Origin: Thermothielavioides terrestris NRRL 8126
Lineage: Eukaryota > Ascomycota > Sordariomycetes > Sordariales > Chaetomiaceae
Assembly (NCBI RefSeq): GCF_000226115.1
Contig: NC_016458.1
Coordinates: 4,622,001 to 4,686,000, forward strand
DNA length: 64,000 nt
Direction: 5' to 3'
Shown: positions 23,863-34,181 of the stretch, piece after piece
Layout: the number at the start of each line of letters is the position of its first letter
Numbering within the stretch: position 1 is the stretch's first letter
The notes under the pieces: generated by a model
What the model was told of the DNA's origin: nothing
Seen by the model: the letters and a program-made list of their open reading frames with translations, nothing else
The model's database searches: none
Made by a program: the position numbers and the translations under genes

Positions 23863-24522
23863 TGACTTGGTGGTTCATGGACCATGACAACTACCCCGCG
23901 CTCGCGGGGCCGAAAGGCCGTCATTTCGTTTGGATACAGGCGCGTCGGCGGCGACGGTGGAGGCGGCTAGGGGTTGAGTACCTAACCGCCGATCGCAACC
24001 TCGAGTTTCCGTCTGCAACCTCACCATTCGCGCCCCTGAATCGAGTTGTGCAATCTTCAGTGCGATCCTAAAATCCAGCGTTACTCGCAGCGTGGCTTAT
24101 GTACGGAGTACGGAAGTACGGCCATGCAGCGGGTGTCACGCTCGGTGAGAAAAACGGAAGAGCGCCGTGCCCACGGCCGGCAGTTGCAAGCTTGGACCTT
24201 GCCCATTGGCGTCGCTGTGGAGACGCCGCAAGACCCATCTCCGTACCTAAGGTACCTTCCAGGTTGTGTAACCATGTGCGGATTACATAAACCCCCTTAA
24301 CTTAGCCCCTAGTTCAGCCATCAGACTTCTCCGGCATGCGATTGTTATGTCAATTTCTTGGGGCACCTACTGTGGTACAGAGTATCTTCATTCAATCTGA
24401 GCTTACTTGGTAGCTTTGGGAGATGCAGAACTTGCTTAGGTCCTCTGTGCCGCTTGATGGAGGATTGCGTCGCCGCTGCACGTGTTGTGCGGTTCTGTTC
24501 CTGCAGGTGTTCCTGCTGAGGG
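23863..24522. other. Intergenic between the transposon island and a MITE
   Basis: Base composition returns abruptly to GC-rich. No supported gene. It contains GTACGGAGTACGGAAGTACG near 24101 and TACAGAGTA at 24376. Confidence 0.45.
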
Positions 24523-24924
24523 GCTGGAGGTTATAGAGGTCCCGCCAAGACTAATTTCGGCCAATTGTCGGCAATGTTTTTACAGCGTCAGTACCCCGCC
24601 AAGACCGCCAAGGGGTTTGCACTATCGCCACGGGTTAGCCACGGGTTAGTTCGCCGGGGGTACAGGGGGCGGCGCTAGCCCCCCGCTGGTTAGGATTCGG
24701 GTTAAGGTTAGGGTGAGGATCAAGGTTAGGGTATGGGTTAACTTCGTTTTCTTTTTTTTCGATTTGGTTGAGGTTTGGTAAAGTTGTTGCTACGAGTCTT
24801 CGCGATTGTATATTGTCGATGTTGCTCTAAGTCGTCGCGGCCCCGCTCACCCCGTGGCAATTGTAAATACTTGTAAGCGGCAACCTCCGAAATTAGTCTT
24901 GGCGGGACCTCTATAACCACGACC
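24523..24924. mobile_element. MITE, ~402 bp, same family as the MULE ends
   Basis: Terminal repeats GGTTATAGAGGTCCCGCC at both ends (inverted). The interior matches the copies at 30819, 47744 and 54693: GGCCAATTGTCGGCAATG, GTTAGTTCGCC, a C-rich GGCGC(T/C)AGCCCCCCGCTGG block, TTAGGG-like tracts and AAATACTTGTAAGCGG. No convincing 8-bp duplication surrounds this copy, so it may be old or rearranged. It is too short to encode a transposase. Confidence 0.85.
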
Positions 24925-25263
24925 CCAAGCACATCGGCGGGTAGGGGGCGCGAATTGGATGCCACTACCTCAGTGTACCACCTTCCCCAGAGGGAGGGCG
25001 GCACACTCCCTTTTTTAGCGCCCTGGCCGTCTTCAGCGCCATCATCCTCTTTGCCGAGCCCTTTGGTCGCGCTCAATGTGTGATTTCCCAGTTAATTGCC
25101 TCCTTTGAACCAGCGCCAATTGCCAATTGAGGCCGGCCCAGGCATGAATCGAATGCGGCCTAATTCGACAAAGGACACTTCATGAAGGGACTGCTCCGTA
25201 CGGAATTATTCCGTACTGTGTGCGCTGTAGCAGCAAACTCAGGTACCTGGTAGTTAACCGACA
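24925..25263. other. Promoter region of the coiled-coil gene
   Basis: Short intergenic stretch with a GTACGGAATTATTCCGTAC palindrome at 25198-25216, about 50 bp before the start codon. Nothing else is recognised. Confidence 0.45.
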
Positions 25264-28200
25264 ATGAATGCTGCGCTCGGTGCTTCGCCTGAGAGGGGGT
25301 TTTCGCTCCCGCCCGCGATCCCCGAGCTCTCCGATGAGACGCCAACTGCTTCATCTGAAGTCGCTTCCGCTGGCCTCCCACCGCGCTCGGTCCCCCATCC
25401 GCCGCCGCCGTCAGCACCACTCCCACCAATTTCTCCTGCCCCTACTCGAAACGAAACGGACACCTTCCCCGACTTGCCACTCAGGCACCCGCTTCCGAGC
25501 CCTCGCAGCGGCCGGTCCCTGAGCCTGGCCCAGACCTCGGGCCCCGTCAAGCGGAAGCCGCTCTCGTCGACCGCCTCGCCCGCCGCCGTGCGCTTCGTCA
25601 AAGACACTGCGAATGTTGGCGCCGTCGCGGACCTGCCCCGGCCGGAACAGAGGTTCGCGAGGTCGTGCTCGCTCGACAGCCCGACGCTCTACGAGTTCCC
25701 CGACCACCGCAGCTTGCTGGCAACAAGTGCGCTGAACACAGTGGACTGGCCAGCGAGTGCTGCCAGCAGCCAACCGTATGTTCTGGTCCTGACTCGCAAT
25801 CCCGCAGCTGCTCGTTTCGTCTGGCTAAAGTGGTGGCAATATCCGCCTAACTAACCGGGCTCTCCCAACAGATCGTCTCCCGCCGCCGACCGGTTCGTCC
25901 AGCCTGCCGTCCCGGGTGACGTGCGCTCGCGAAACACTGCGGGAAGTAACCCTGCAGCGAGTCAAACCTCCCACACCCCCTCCGAAGACGAGAGTCTTAG
26001 CGCCGAGTCAGCCAGTCTGGCCAGTCAGGAGCCGCCCCCGTACGAGTTGGACGATCTGTACACCGTTCCCGGTTCCCCTGAGCCGCAGGCGACCAAACGC
26101 ACCACCATCATTAATGTTAATACTAAGACCATGTCCATGTTTGCGCGGAAATCGCCTCCTCCGCAGCTCAAGCTTGGATTGAACGACAAGAATGCCCCGG
26201 CCACGACACCTGCAACGCCACTAGAACCCAGTAATCTTAATAAGCCGCTGCCCAAGTCACCGGCGACCTCCAAACTCAGCGCCTTCTTCGGCTGGGCCAC
26301 CACACCATCGCCGTCGACAGCAACCGACTACTCGGACAAGGGCTTCTCTCCTCTCGCTTCACCTGCGTCCCCCAAGGCCGCAATCGCTGTGACGGAGTCT
26401 CCCGAGACACCGGTCACTTCGAAGAGCCCGAGCCTCCCCAATGCCGCCGAGCAAAACCCGCTACGGTATTGCGAAGCCTACCTTCAGACACCCTCAGACA
26501 CCACAAGGTCGTTGGGCCAGCTCGAAGAGATGGAGGACGAGCTGAAAGCCATCAGCGCCGAATTGGCGTCGTCCATCAGGCGCGAGATGGACTTGGAAGA
26601 TCTCGTCGAAAGACTGCAGGAGCAGATCAACAACCCGCAGGCACCCGGGAAGAGGACGAGCGACTACTTCTCTGATTCCGGCTATAGCTCGGCCAAGTTC
26701 AGCGACTATGATCATGCGAAGGAGGAGATCTCTCAGATCCAGCGTCGTGCTGAACAGGAGAAGGCCCAGATCCGACTAGAGCTCACGAACAAACTCCAGG
26801 ATGAACGCGAGAAGCGTCGGCTCTTGGACCAGCAGATCCAGGAGCTTTCGAAGAAGGCGTCCCAGCTCGACGTTGCTCAGCTGAACGGCGCCGACGCCAG
26901 CGGGCGGGTCAAGGAGCTCGAGAGCACATGCGAAGAATTGAGCAGGAGGTTATCGGAGGAGCGCGAGGTCAAAAACAACTTTCAGGACCTCCTAGATGCG
27001 CTGAAGGGGGAACTGCAGATGGCATCCAATGAGCGCGACAACCTACGCGACGAGGTTGTCCCTCAATTGCGGGCCCGCGTCGAGGGCCTGGAAGCCGAGG
27101 CTGCCGAGCAGGCCAAGCTCGCCTACGAAGCGTCAAAGATGCAGCAGGAACTCCAGCTGCTCAGGTCCCAGAACGCCGAGCTCCAGCAGGCGGGAACCCG
27201 CATGTCCATGGCACTGTCGAGGTCGGCGTCAGTCGCGGGCAGCTCGTACAGGAATGGCCGCCACCAGTCCATCACACGGTCGAACACGACAGCTACGAGA
27301 CCGACCGAGCCTCGAGAGGTTCTGGCTGAGAGGTTAAAGGATGTCGAGGCCCAGCGGGACGCGTTACACAGCGCGCTCAAGAACCTGCTCGAGCGCCAGG
27401 AGTTCCAGAACCGCGAGAACACCAAGAGGATACGGCAGCTCGAGATGGAGCGAGACCGGCTTCTCAGGGCATCGCCCAAGAAGGCGGGCTACGAAAGGGA
27501 AGTCTCCAATCTCCGCGAGGAGATCAGTGTCCTGCGCCGCCGGGCGGAAGAGGCTATCGAGCAGAAGTGGCAGGTCGAGAAAGGCCTCGCCGGCCTGAAG
27601 ATGGACCTGGATCGCGCCGAGGAGGAGATCGCCTCGCTGCGGAAACTCCTCAAGGAGAACGACATCCTGATCCCGGAGACCGTCGGCCGGCCAAGTAGCC
27701 GCCGCAGCGAGCACGAGCTACCCGTCACATCGGCCTCGCTCGAACAGGCCTACCAGGATCTGCAAGCTGCATACATGGACTCCCTCGCGCGCATCAAGAC
27801 GCTCGAGGAGAGCACGCGGATGGACGAAAAGACGCAGCTCGCCATGCAGCGCCTGGAACAGTCGCTCTCGGCGGCCGTCTCGGATCGCGACGCCGCCCGC
27901 ACCGAAGCTAGCGCCTACCGCACGCAGCTCGAGTCCCTCCAGGCAAGCGAGAAGCAGCACCTCGACACGGAGCGCGACCTGGCTGGGCAGCTTCACGAGT
28001 CGGCCCGCCGGGTGGAGGAGCTCGCGCAGCAAGTGCGCGCCCAGCTCGACGCCAACGCCATGCTGCGCACCCGCCTCGCCGACACGATCGCACGCGGCGA
28101 GGCCGAGCAGCGCGTGAGCACCCAGCGCATCGCCAGCATGCAGAACCGCCTCCGCGCGCTCGAGGAGCAGGTCGTGGCCGCGCAGACCAGCGCCGAGGAG

Positions 28201-28752
28201 CGCGTGGCCCGCCACGAAGAAGAGCTCGCCAACCTCCGTGAGGCCCACAGCGCCCAGCTGCAGCGCCTCCGCGACGCCTCGGGCAGCCTGCGCGGCCCGC
28301 AGCGGACCTTCCCGCCGAAATCCCCGCTCTCCCCGATGTTCAGCCTCCGCACCGCCCGCGAGACCCGCACTCAGCCGTCCTCCCCGGCGACGCGCCTGTC
28401 GACCCCGCCCGCGCTGCTCACCCCCGACGGCCGCCGCTCCCCGTCGCGCCCCGGCATCCGCCGGTCGGCGACGGCGCCCGTCGACGGCGACATGACGGCG
28501 CAGGTGGACGCGCTCAAGGCGCGGGTCACGCAGCTCGAGGGCGCGCTGGCCTCGGCCGAGGGCGAGATGCAGGAGGTCGTGGGCCGCATGAACGCGGCGC
28601 AGATCGAGGTGCTGCGGCTGCAGGAGGAGCGCGAGGAGGCGGTGCGCGAGACGCGCCGGCTGCGCCGGCTGCTCGAGGAGGAGAAGGTCAGGGTGTTCGA
28701 GGCCCGCTTTAGGAGCATCACGTCTCCTCCTGCTGCCGCTCCTTCTGAGTGA
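25264..28752 (+). CDS. Long coiled-coil protein (DUF7603 / 'M protein repeat'-like)
   Basis: Two exons (25264-25775, 25872-28752) with a phase-2 join across a 96-nt intron (GTATGT...CTAAC...CAACAG) give 1,130 residues. Residues 1-360 are Ser/Pro-rich and disordered, with KRTTIINVNTKTMSMFARKSPPPQ as a short ordered island. From about residue 380, after LEEMEDELKAISAELASSIRREM, the protein is nearly continuous heptad-type coiled coil to about residue 960. KRTSDYFSDSGYSSAKFSDYD, a Ser/Tyr-rich segment, lies just inside. A Pro/Ser-rich linker (residues ~970-1040) precedes a final coiled coil. I recognise it as the conserved Pezizomycotina coiled-coil family annotated as M-protein-repeat or DUF7603; a cytoskeletal or polarity scaffold role is only a guess. 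Confidence 0.8.
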
Positions 28753-28949
28753 TGCTCCTGCTGATGCTCCTGTTGCGTGATGCTGCTGCTGAGTGATGTC
28801 TCGCGACCTACCTACCTGTCTTCGTCGGTAGCAGGTGAGAGAGTTGGCAAGGTGGTGTATCAGGTGCAGGCTGCGGATGTGTGAAATACATGCATGTATC
28901 GGCGCCTGGGGTTGTCATTTCTGGGTCTTTATTTACCCTGTTCCTCCTT

Positions 28950-29008
<59 letters not shown>

Positions 29009-30810
29009 GTTTCGATCTTCTTTTTGGAATAATACCCTTGGAATACCCACCGAATTCCCAACATGTACACTGGTATATGGGAGGGCGGGACTCATTCTTA
29101 ACCTTCATTCTTATTCATCGGCTCGGCATACACCGGGGCTGTGGGCGGTGCTGTTTTGCATTAGTTAGCTGCAAGGCAGCGGCAGGACTTTTGCATGGGG
29201 TGGCTGCTTCTTGCTTTCTTCTTTTGCTCGGCACTGTGGTGGCATGGTGGCACCGAGATCAGGCATCAGGCCGTGCTCGCGCTGTACACATTACTCTGGC
29301 TCTCCGGTGGAAAACGGACTGCTTCTTGCTATACAGCATAATGCATGTACAGAACTTGAGATGGAGGGGTTTGGGTACCTAGGTATGTTGTTCCTGAGTA
29401 GAGAGAGGTTTGTATTGAGGAACTACACGCTAGCTAGCTGGAGCTGCATGCATCTGCCTAAGATGGTTGTGGATGTACAATACTGATCAATCCTAATCCC
29501 GCTGATCTTCTGTGTAGAGGAGCATTCAACTGTGAGCAAGAACTGCCGGTCCCCGGACTGGGGAGATGGCTTTGGAAGCCGGGGGTAAGTGGGCGGGTGA
29601 GGGAAGATGGCCTCGTGGACTGGTGGCGAAGTGTAGCTTCCGAGTCATAGGGTCAGACGGATGCTGAAGGAGGCCGAGTCAGTTGCTTTTGCGTTGTTGG
29701 AGCCTCGGCCGTTGCAAGTTCATCGGGCAGTGCACTCGTTTCATCTAGTGTACTTGGTTGGGATCGAGATCTGTCCTTCTTCTGGATCGGTCTAGGCCGC
29801 GCTGCAAGCGGGGCAATGTTCCAACTGCCTCGGGTCGTCTCGGGTCGCTTACTGTGGTATAGGTAGGTACGTACCTTAGATAGTAGTTAACGTTACGCCG
29901 AGCTCGCCCAGCTCGGTGTCCAAGTTTGTGGTGGTGAGAGGGCGTTGGCATGTTGAATGCGGTTCTTGACTTCTGCAGAGTTTTGGTCCTACCACGCCAG
30001 TTAAGTTATTTCTATCGGAACTTGTGATGTTGCATTTGTTCATGTAACCAAGCGGTTGATGCGCAGAGGGTGATCGATCGAGAACGTGAGGGGTGGATTG
30101 GATGCATGGTGATTGTGACGGATGGGTGGAACCCTCTCCAACCAACCAAGATAACCAGGTTACGGATACAGAGTATTCCGGATGTAGTGTGGGAATGTTC
30201 GAACTTCGAAGAGGGGTATTCCGCCCACACCTTCTCCAGCATTCTGAGTCCGAGTGTGCCTGCCCGGCAGGAGTCCACTCTTTATGGCACCATTAACTCC
30301 TCTATTCCGTACACTAGCAAGTTCTAACGGGACCCACCCACCACGCTGCACTATCGCGGGTGAGCTGCCATGCGACGGCCCGGCGCCTGGACAGCCACCT
30401 TTTGCTGTGGACCTATGTAATTCGGGCAGTTGCATTCAAGAAGCAAGAAGGTGCAATGCAATGCCCCTTGCCAAGGCTCGGAGGGTTTGTGGGTGTGTGT
30501 GTGGGGGCAGCATGAAATCCCCCCACGACAGTCCCTGATCCGAGCTTCTGGAACGGGCCGGCCAATCAGCGCCGTGCAGGTTATCTTTATCTGGGGGTTT
30601 TAGCACCACCTCCAAATCCACTCAGTCATCACTTCTTCCCGCGTCGACCGCGACCCACACATGGGAGTCGCGTGGCGGCGGTGGTGACGATGCCCGACGA
30701 TTCCAGGCCTCTGTGATTTACACAGTACAGCCTTGCTTTTCCCTTGATGACGATGCGCGACGGCATGTCTTACCTGCCCGGCGCGCGCCCGCTGGAAAAA
30801 GCAAGGAGCA
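28753..30810. other. Intergenic, 2 kb without a recognised gene
   Basis: Includes a long poly-T (28952-29007). Open frames across it encode homopolymeric Phe and are artefacts. A TACAGAGTA motif is at 30167 and ATTCCGTAC near 30304. No RNA gene seen. Confidence 0.45.
28952..29007. repeat. 56-base poly-T tract
   Basis: Uninterrupted T run about 200 bp downstream of the coiled-coil stop codon. Either a microsatellite or the tail of an old retroposed sequence on the minus strand; no adjacent RNA-like body is visible. Exact length is prone to assembly error. Confidence 0.9.
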
Positions 30811-30818
30811 AGCAACAG

Positions 30819-31222
30819 GCTGGATCTTAAAGAGGTCCCGCCAAGACTAATTTCGGCCAATTGTCGGCAATGTTTTTACAGCGTCAGTACCCCGCCAAGA
30901 CCGCCAAGGGGTTTGCACTATCGCCACGGGTTAGCCACGGGTTAGTTCGCCAGGGGTACGGGGGGCGGCGTCAGCCCCCCGCTGGTTAGGGTTCGGGTTA
31001 ATGGTTAGGATTCGGGTTAAGGTTAGGGTACGAGTTAACTTCGTTTCCTTTTTTTTCGATTTGGTTGAGGTTTCGCGAAGTTGTTGCTACGAGTCTTTGC
31101 AATTCTTCGTTGTTGATGTTGCTCGAAGTCGTGGCGACCCCGCTCACCCCGTGGCGATTTGTAAATACTTGTAAGCGGTAGGTTCCGAAATTAGTCTTGG
31201 CGGGACCTCTTTAAGGATAACC
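30819..31222. mobile_element. MITE, 404 bp, with a perfect 8-bp duplication
   Basis: Ends GCTGGATCTTAAAGAGG and, inverted, GGTTATCCTTAAAGAGG, both continuing into TCCCGCCAAGACTAATTTCGG or its near copy. Flanked by AGCAACAG at 30811-30818 and 31223-31230. The interior is the family consensus including TTAGGGTTCGGGTTAA tracts. It lies about 600 bp upstream of the ammonium transporter start codon. Confidence 0.92.
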
Positions 31223-31305
31223 AGCAACAGAGAGCAGATCAAGGTGCGGGAAGTGACGCTCAGCAGCCGAGAGACTCCCCGATGCCGTCCTTGGTGGTCT
31301 CGGCC

Positions 31306-31446
31306 TTATCTCTCTTGATTCGCATTGTCGACTCGAGAACAAAACGCAAGAGTGGGAGGGTCAAGGAGCTTGTCCGCGGCGCCCAGACCTGACTCGCTGA
31401 GCGAGCTGATAACTGGCCCTGGTCGAGTTCTGCGGAGCATTGATAG
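31306..31446. promoter_or_regulatory. Cluster of three GATA (AreA/NIT2-type) sites upstream of the ammonium transporter
   Basis: HGATAR matches occur at 31306 (TTATCT, minus strand AGATAA), 31408 (TGATAA) and 31441 (TGATAG), 370-510 bp before the ATG. Fungal ammonium transporter genes are known targets of the nitrogen regulator AreA/NIT2. That these sites work here is inference; single GATA sites are common by chance but three in 140 bp in this promoter fit. Confidence 0.5.
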
Positions 31447-31814
31447 GCAGCCACTCACCTTACACCCCTACCGTGCATATCCAGTTGCATGGCACTCACC
31501 AGTAATGCATGTACACCCGTACATATCAGACAAGGAAGTGTACGCGCTTCTCCAGGGCGCAAGAGCACCACACACGCTATCCCAGGAACGATGCCGGGTG
31601 CCGAGGGCTTGCTTCTTTTCAAAACCGCACCTCGGACTGGCCATCCTTCAAGTAACATGTTCTCTGTTCATTGCAAGCCCCCATCTACGTCCGCCTTTTA
31701 GAGCTGCCACCTCGGTGCGCCGTTGTTCCCATTTCCACTTGTCCTACCAGCTGCCCGAGAGCTTGCCCGAGGTCAGGTCTCGCGGTCTATGACCCGTCCC
31801 TTAGCTTGTCCGCC

Positions 31815-33593
31815 ATGGAGAATCCGAATCTGAACGACCTGCCGTACGTGCCGCTGGTGCCGTACAATGGCACCGGCGCAACGGGAGGTGATTCCCTGCT
31901 CGTAAACCTCAACATCTGGTACCAGGTCAGCACTCTTGCGCCCTAGGCCGCGAACGAGCTCGTCTCGGAGACCGCCGCTCACGCCTACCATTCACAGTCA
32001 GGGGACGTCGCATTCATGATCCTCTCCACTGCCCTCGTGCTCATGATGGTTCCCGGTGTAGGGTAAGTCTTCAGTCACCCATCCAGAACTCTACCTGGGA
32101 CTAGTCAGGCAGACTGTAATTCACCTCCGCCCAGATTCTTCTACTCCGGCCTCGCCCGCCGCAAGTCGGCCCTTTCGCTGCTGACCCTCTCCCTACTCTC
32201 CGCCGCCGTGACCTCCTTCCAATGGTTCTTCTGGGGCTTCAGCCTTGCCTTCTCGCGAAACGCGCCCTCGCACTTCCTCGGCGACCTGTCGCACTTCGCC
32301 TTCCGCGAGCTGCTCGCCGCGCCCTCCATCGCCTCCGACCACATCCCCGACCTGCTCTTCGCCGTCTACCAGGGCATGTTCGCCTGCGTCACCGTCGCCC
32401 TCGCCACCGGCGCCGCCGCCGAGCGCGGCCGCGTCCTGCCCTGCGTGGTCTTCATGTTCGTCTGGGCCACCCTCGTCTACGACCCCATCGCCTGCTGGAC
32501 CTGGAACCCCAACGGCTGGATCGACCGCATGGGCGGCCTGGACTTCGCCGGCGGCACCCCCGTGCATATCGCCTCCGGCACCGCCGCCCTGGCCTACTCC
32601 ATGGTACTGGGCAAGCGCCGCGGGCATGGCACCCAGGAGCTGAACTACCGCCCGCATAACGTGAGCCACATCGTCGTCGGCACCGTGTTGCTGTGGGTCG
32701 GGTGGTTCGGCTTCAACGCCGGCTCCGCCCTGGCGGCCAACATGCGCTCCATCATGGCCGCCGTCGTGACCAACCTGGCGGCGTGCGTCGGCGGCGTGAC
32801 GTGGTGCTTGCTGGATTACCGCCTCGAGAGGAAGTGGTCCGCCGTCGGCTTCTGCTCGGGCGTCGTCGCGGGGCTGGTGGCTATCACCCCGGGGTCAGGT
32901 ACGTGTCACCGAGTCGGGCTTTTTTTACATTTCACCGACCTTTTCTTTCTCTCTCTCCTCTCCCACCATGAATTGCCAGGTCGGTCCCCCTAACCCGCAG
33001 AACCTGCAGGCTTCGTCCCGGCCTGGGCGGCCGTGCCGACGGGCTTCCTGGGCGCGGCGCTGGCCAACTACGGCACCAAGTTCAAGTTCGCGCTGGGCAT
33101 CGACGACGCGCTCGACATCTTCGCCGTGCACGCGGTCGGCGGGCTGGTCGGCAACGCGTGCACCGGCCTCTTCGCCGCCGACTACGTGGCCCGGCTGGAC
33201 GGCGCCACCGCCATCCGCGGCGGCTGGCTCAACCGCAACTGGGTGCAGCTGCCCGTGCAGCTGGCCGGATCGGTCGCCGGCGGGTGCTACTCGTTCGCGC
33301 TGACCTGCCTGATCCTGTTCCTCATCAACCTGGTCCCGGGCCTGCGGCTGCGCGTGCCAGAGCGCGCCGAGGTCGGCGGCGTCGACGACGCCGAGATCGG
33401 CGAGTTCGCGTACGACTACGTCGAGCTGGCGCGCGAGGCCGCCACTGCCGCCGCAGTCGCCGACGTGGCTGAGGCCGCGAGCGTGTTCTCGGCCGAGAAC
33501 CACTCGCACCGGCCTATGCTGGCGGCGGCGAGGGACAAGGGGCTATCGGAGGGGGAGTATAGGACATATGGCATGGGACTGGGAGAGCGGTAG
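31815..33593 (+). CDS. mep: Ammonium transporter, MEP/AMT family
   Basis: Four exons (31815-31925, 31998-32062, 32135-32898, 33010-33593) give 507 residues, the usual MEP length. Conserved blocks: GDVAFMILSTALVLMMVPGVGFFYSGLARRK (TM1-2), FQWFFWGFSLAFS, GGLDFAGGTPVHIASG, VGWFGFNAGSALAAN, AITPGSGFVPAWAAV and FAVHAVGGLVGN. Both pore histidines of the twin-His pair are present (PVHIASG and FAVHAVGG), as in MEP2-type proteins; MEP1/3 types have Glu at the first site. The product imports ammonium at the plasma membrane; a sensing (transceptor) role is inferred only from the MEP2-like His. The cytosolic C-terminal tail is Ala/Glu-rich. The start was chosen at the ATG in context CGCCATGG, matching a short acidic extracellular N terminus. 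Confidence 0.93.
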
Positions 33594-34181
33594 CGGGTGG
33601 ATGGCCAGAGACTGGTTCTCGTCTTTCTTTGCGTGCATTTCAGCCTCTTCTTCTTGACTTTGTTTTTTGAGGTGTTTGTACAACATAGGGCGAGGAATTT
33701 CTGGGAGGATACGGGCGGCTCTTGATTGGGAGGGATGACTTGTGTTTTTGCTCCGGGAACTACGGGGCAATGGGGATCATAATGCACTGTGATGGGATTC
33801 GCATGGGATCAGCAACATATAACGGGGCATAGCGGCAGGCTTTTTCTGTGAATGGATTTAGGATCTCAAGGAGGGCTTACTGAGGAGATGGGCAGGTCGG
33901 AAGGGGTCGGAAGGGGTTCTGAATTGGGCATGTGTTTAAAGCCTCGGGGAGTCAAACTCGCTGGTTAGACCACCGATATATGGCAATTTCGCAAGATAGC
34001 AAACCGTCCTTGAGCTGGACCAAGGGCGAAGACCAGCAAGACACATCAAATTACTGTCATGCAGAGATCATACCCCGAGACTCTTGACATAAGACTTTGG
34101 GCAGTATATAGCCAAGCGCTCTCCAGTTCCCCGTTGTGCATCCAAAATCAGGGTATCTCACGAGCAACGCGTCAAATCATA
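33594..34181. other. 3' region between convergent MEP and POL4 genes
   Basis: Presumed 3' UTRs of both genes. No additional gene or structured element recognised. Confidence 0.45.

Noticed and set aside
24660..24740. True interstitial telomere or chromosome-fusion scar
   Set aside because: The TTAGGG-like tract is degenerate and recurs at the same place inside every MITE copy, so it belongs to the element.
28835..29382. Frames with long Phe or Lys runs
   Set aside because: Produced by the poly-T tract, not coding.
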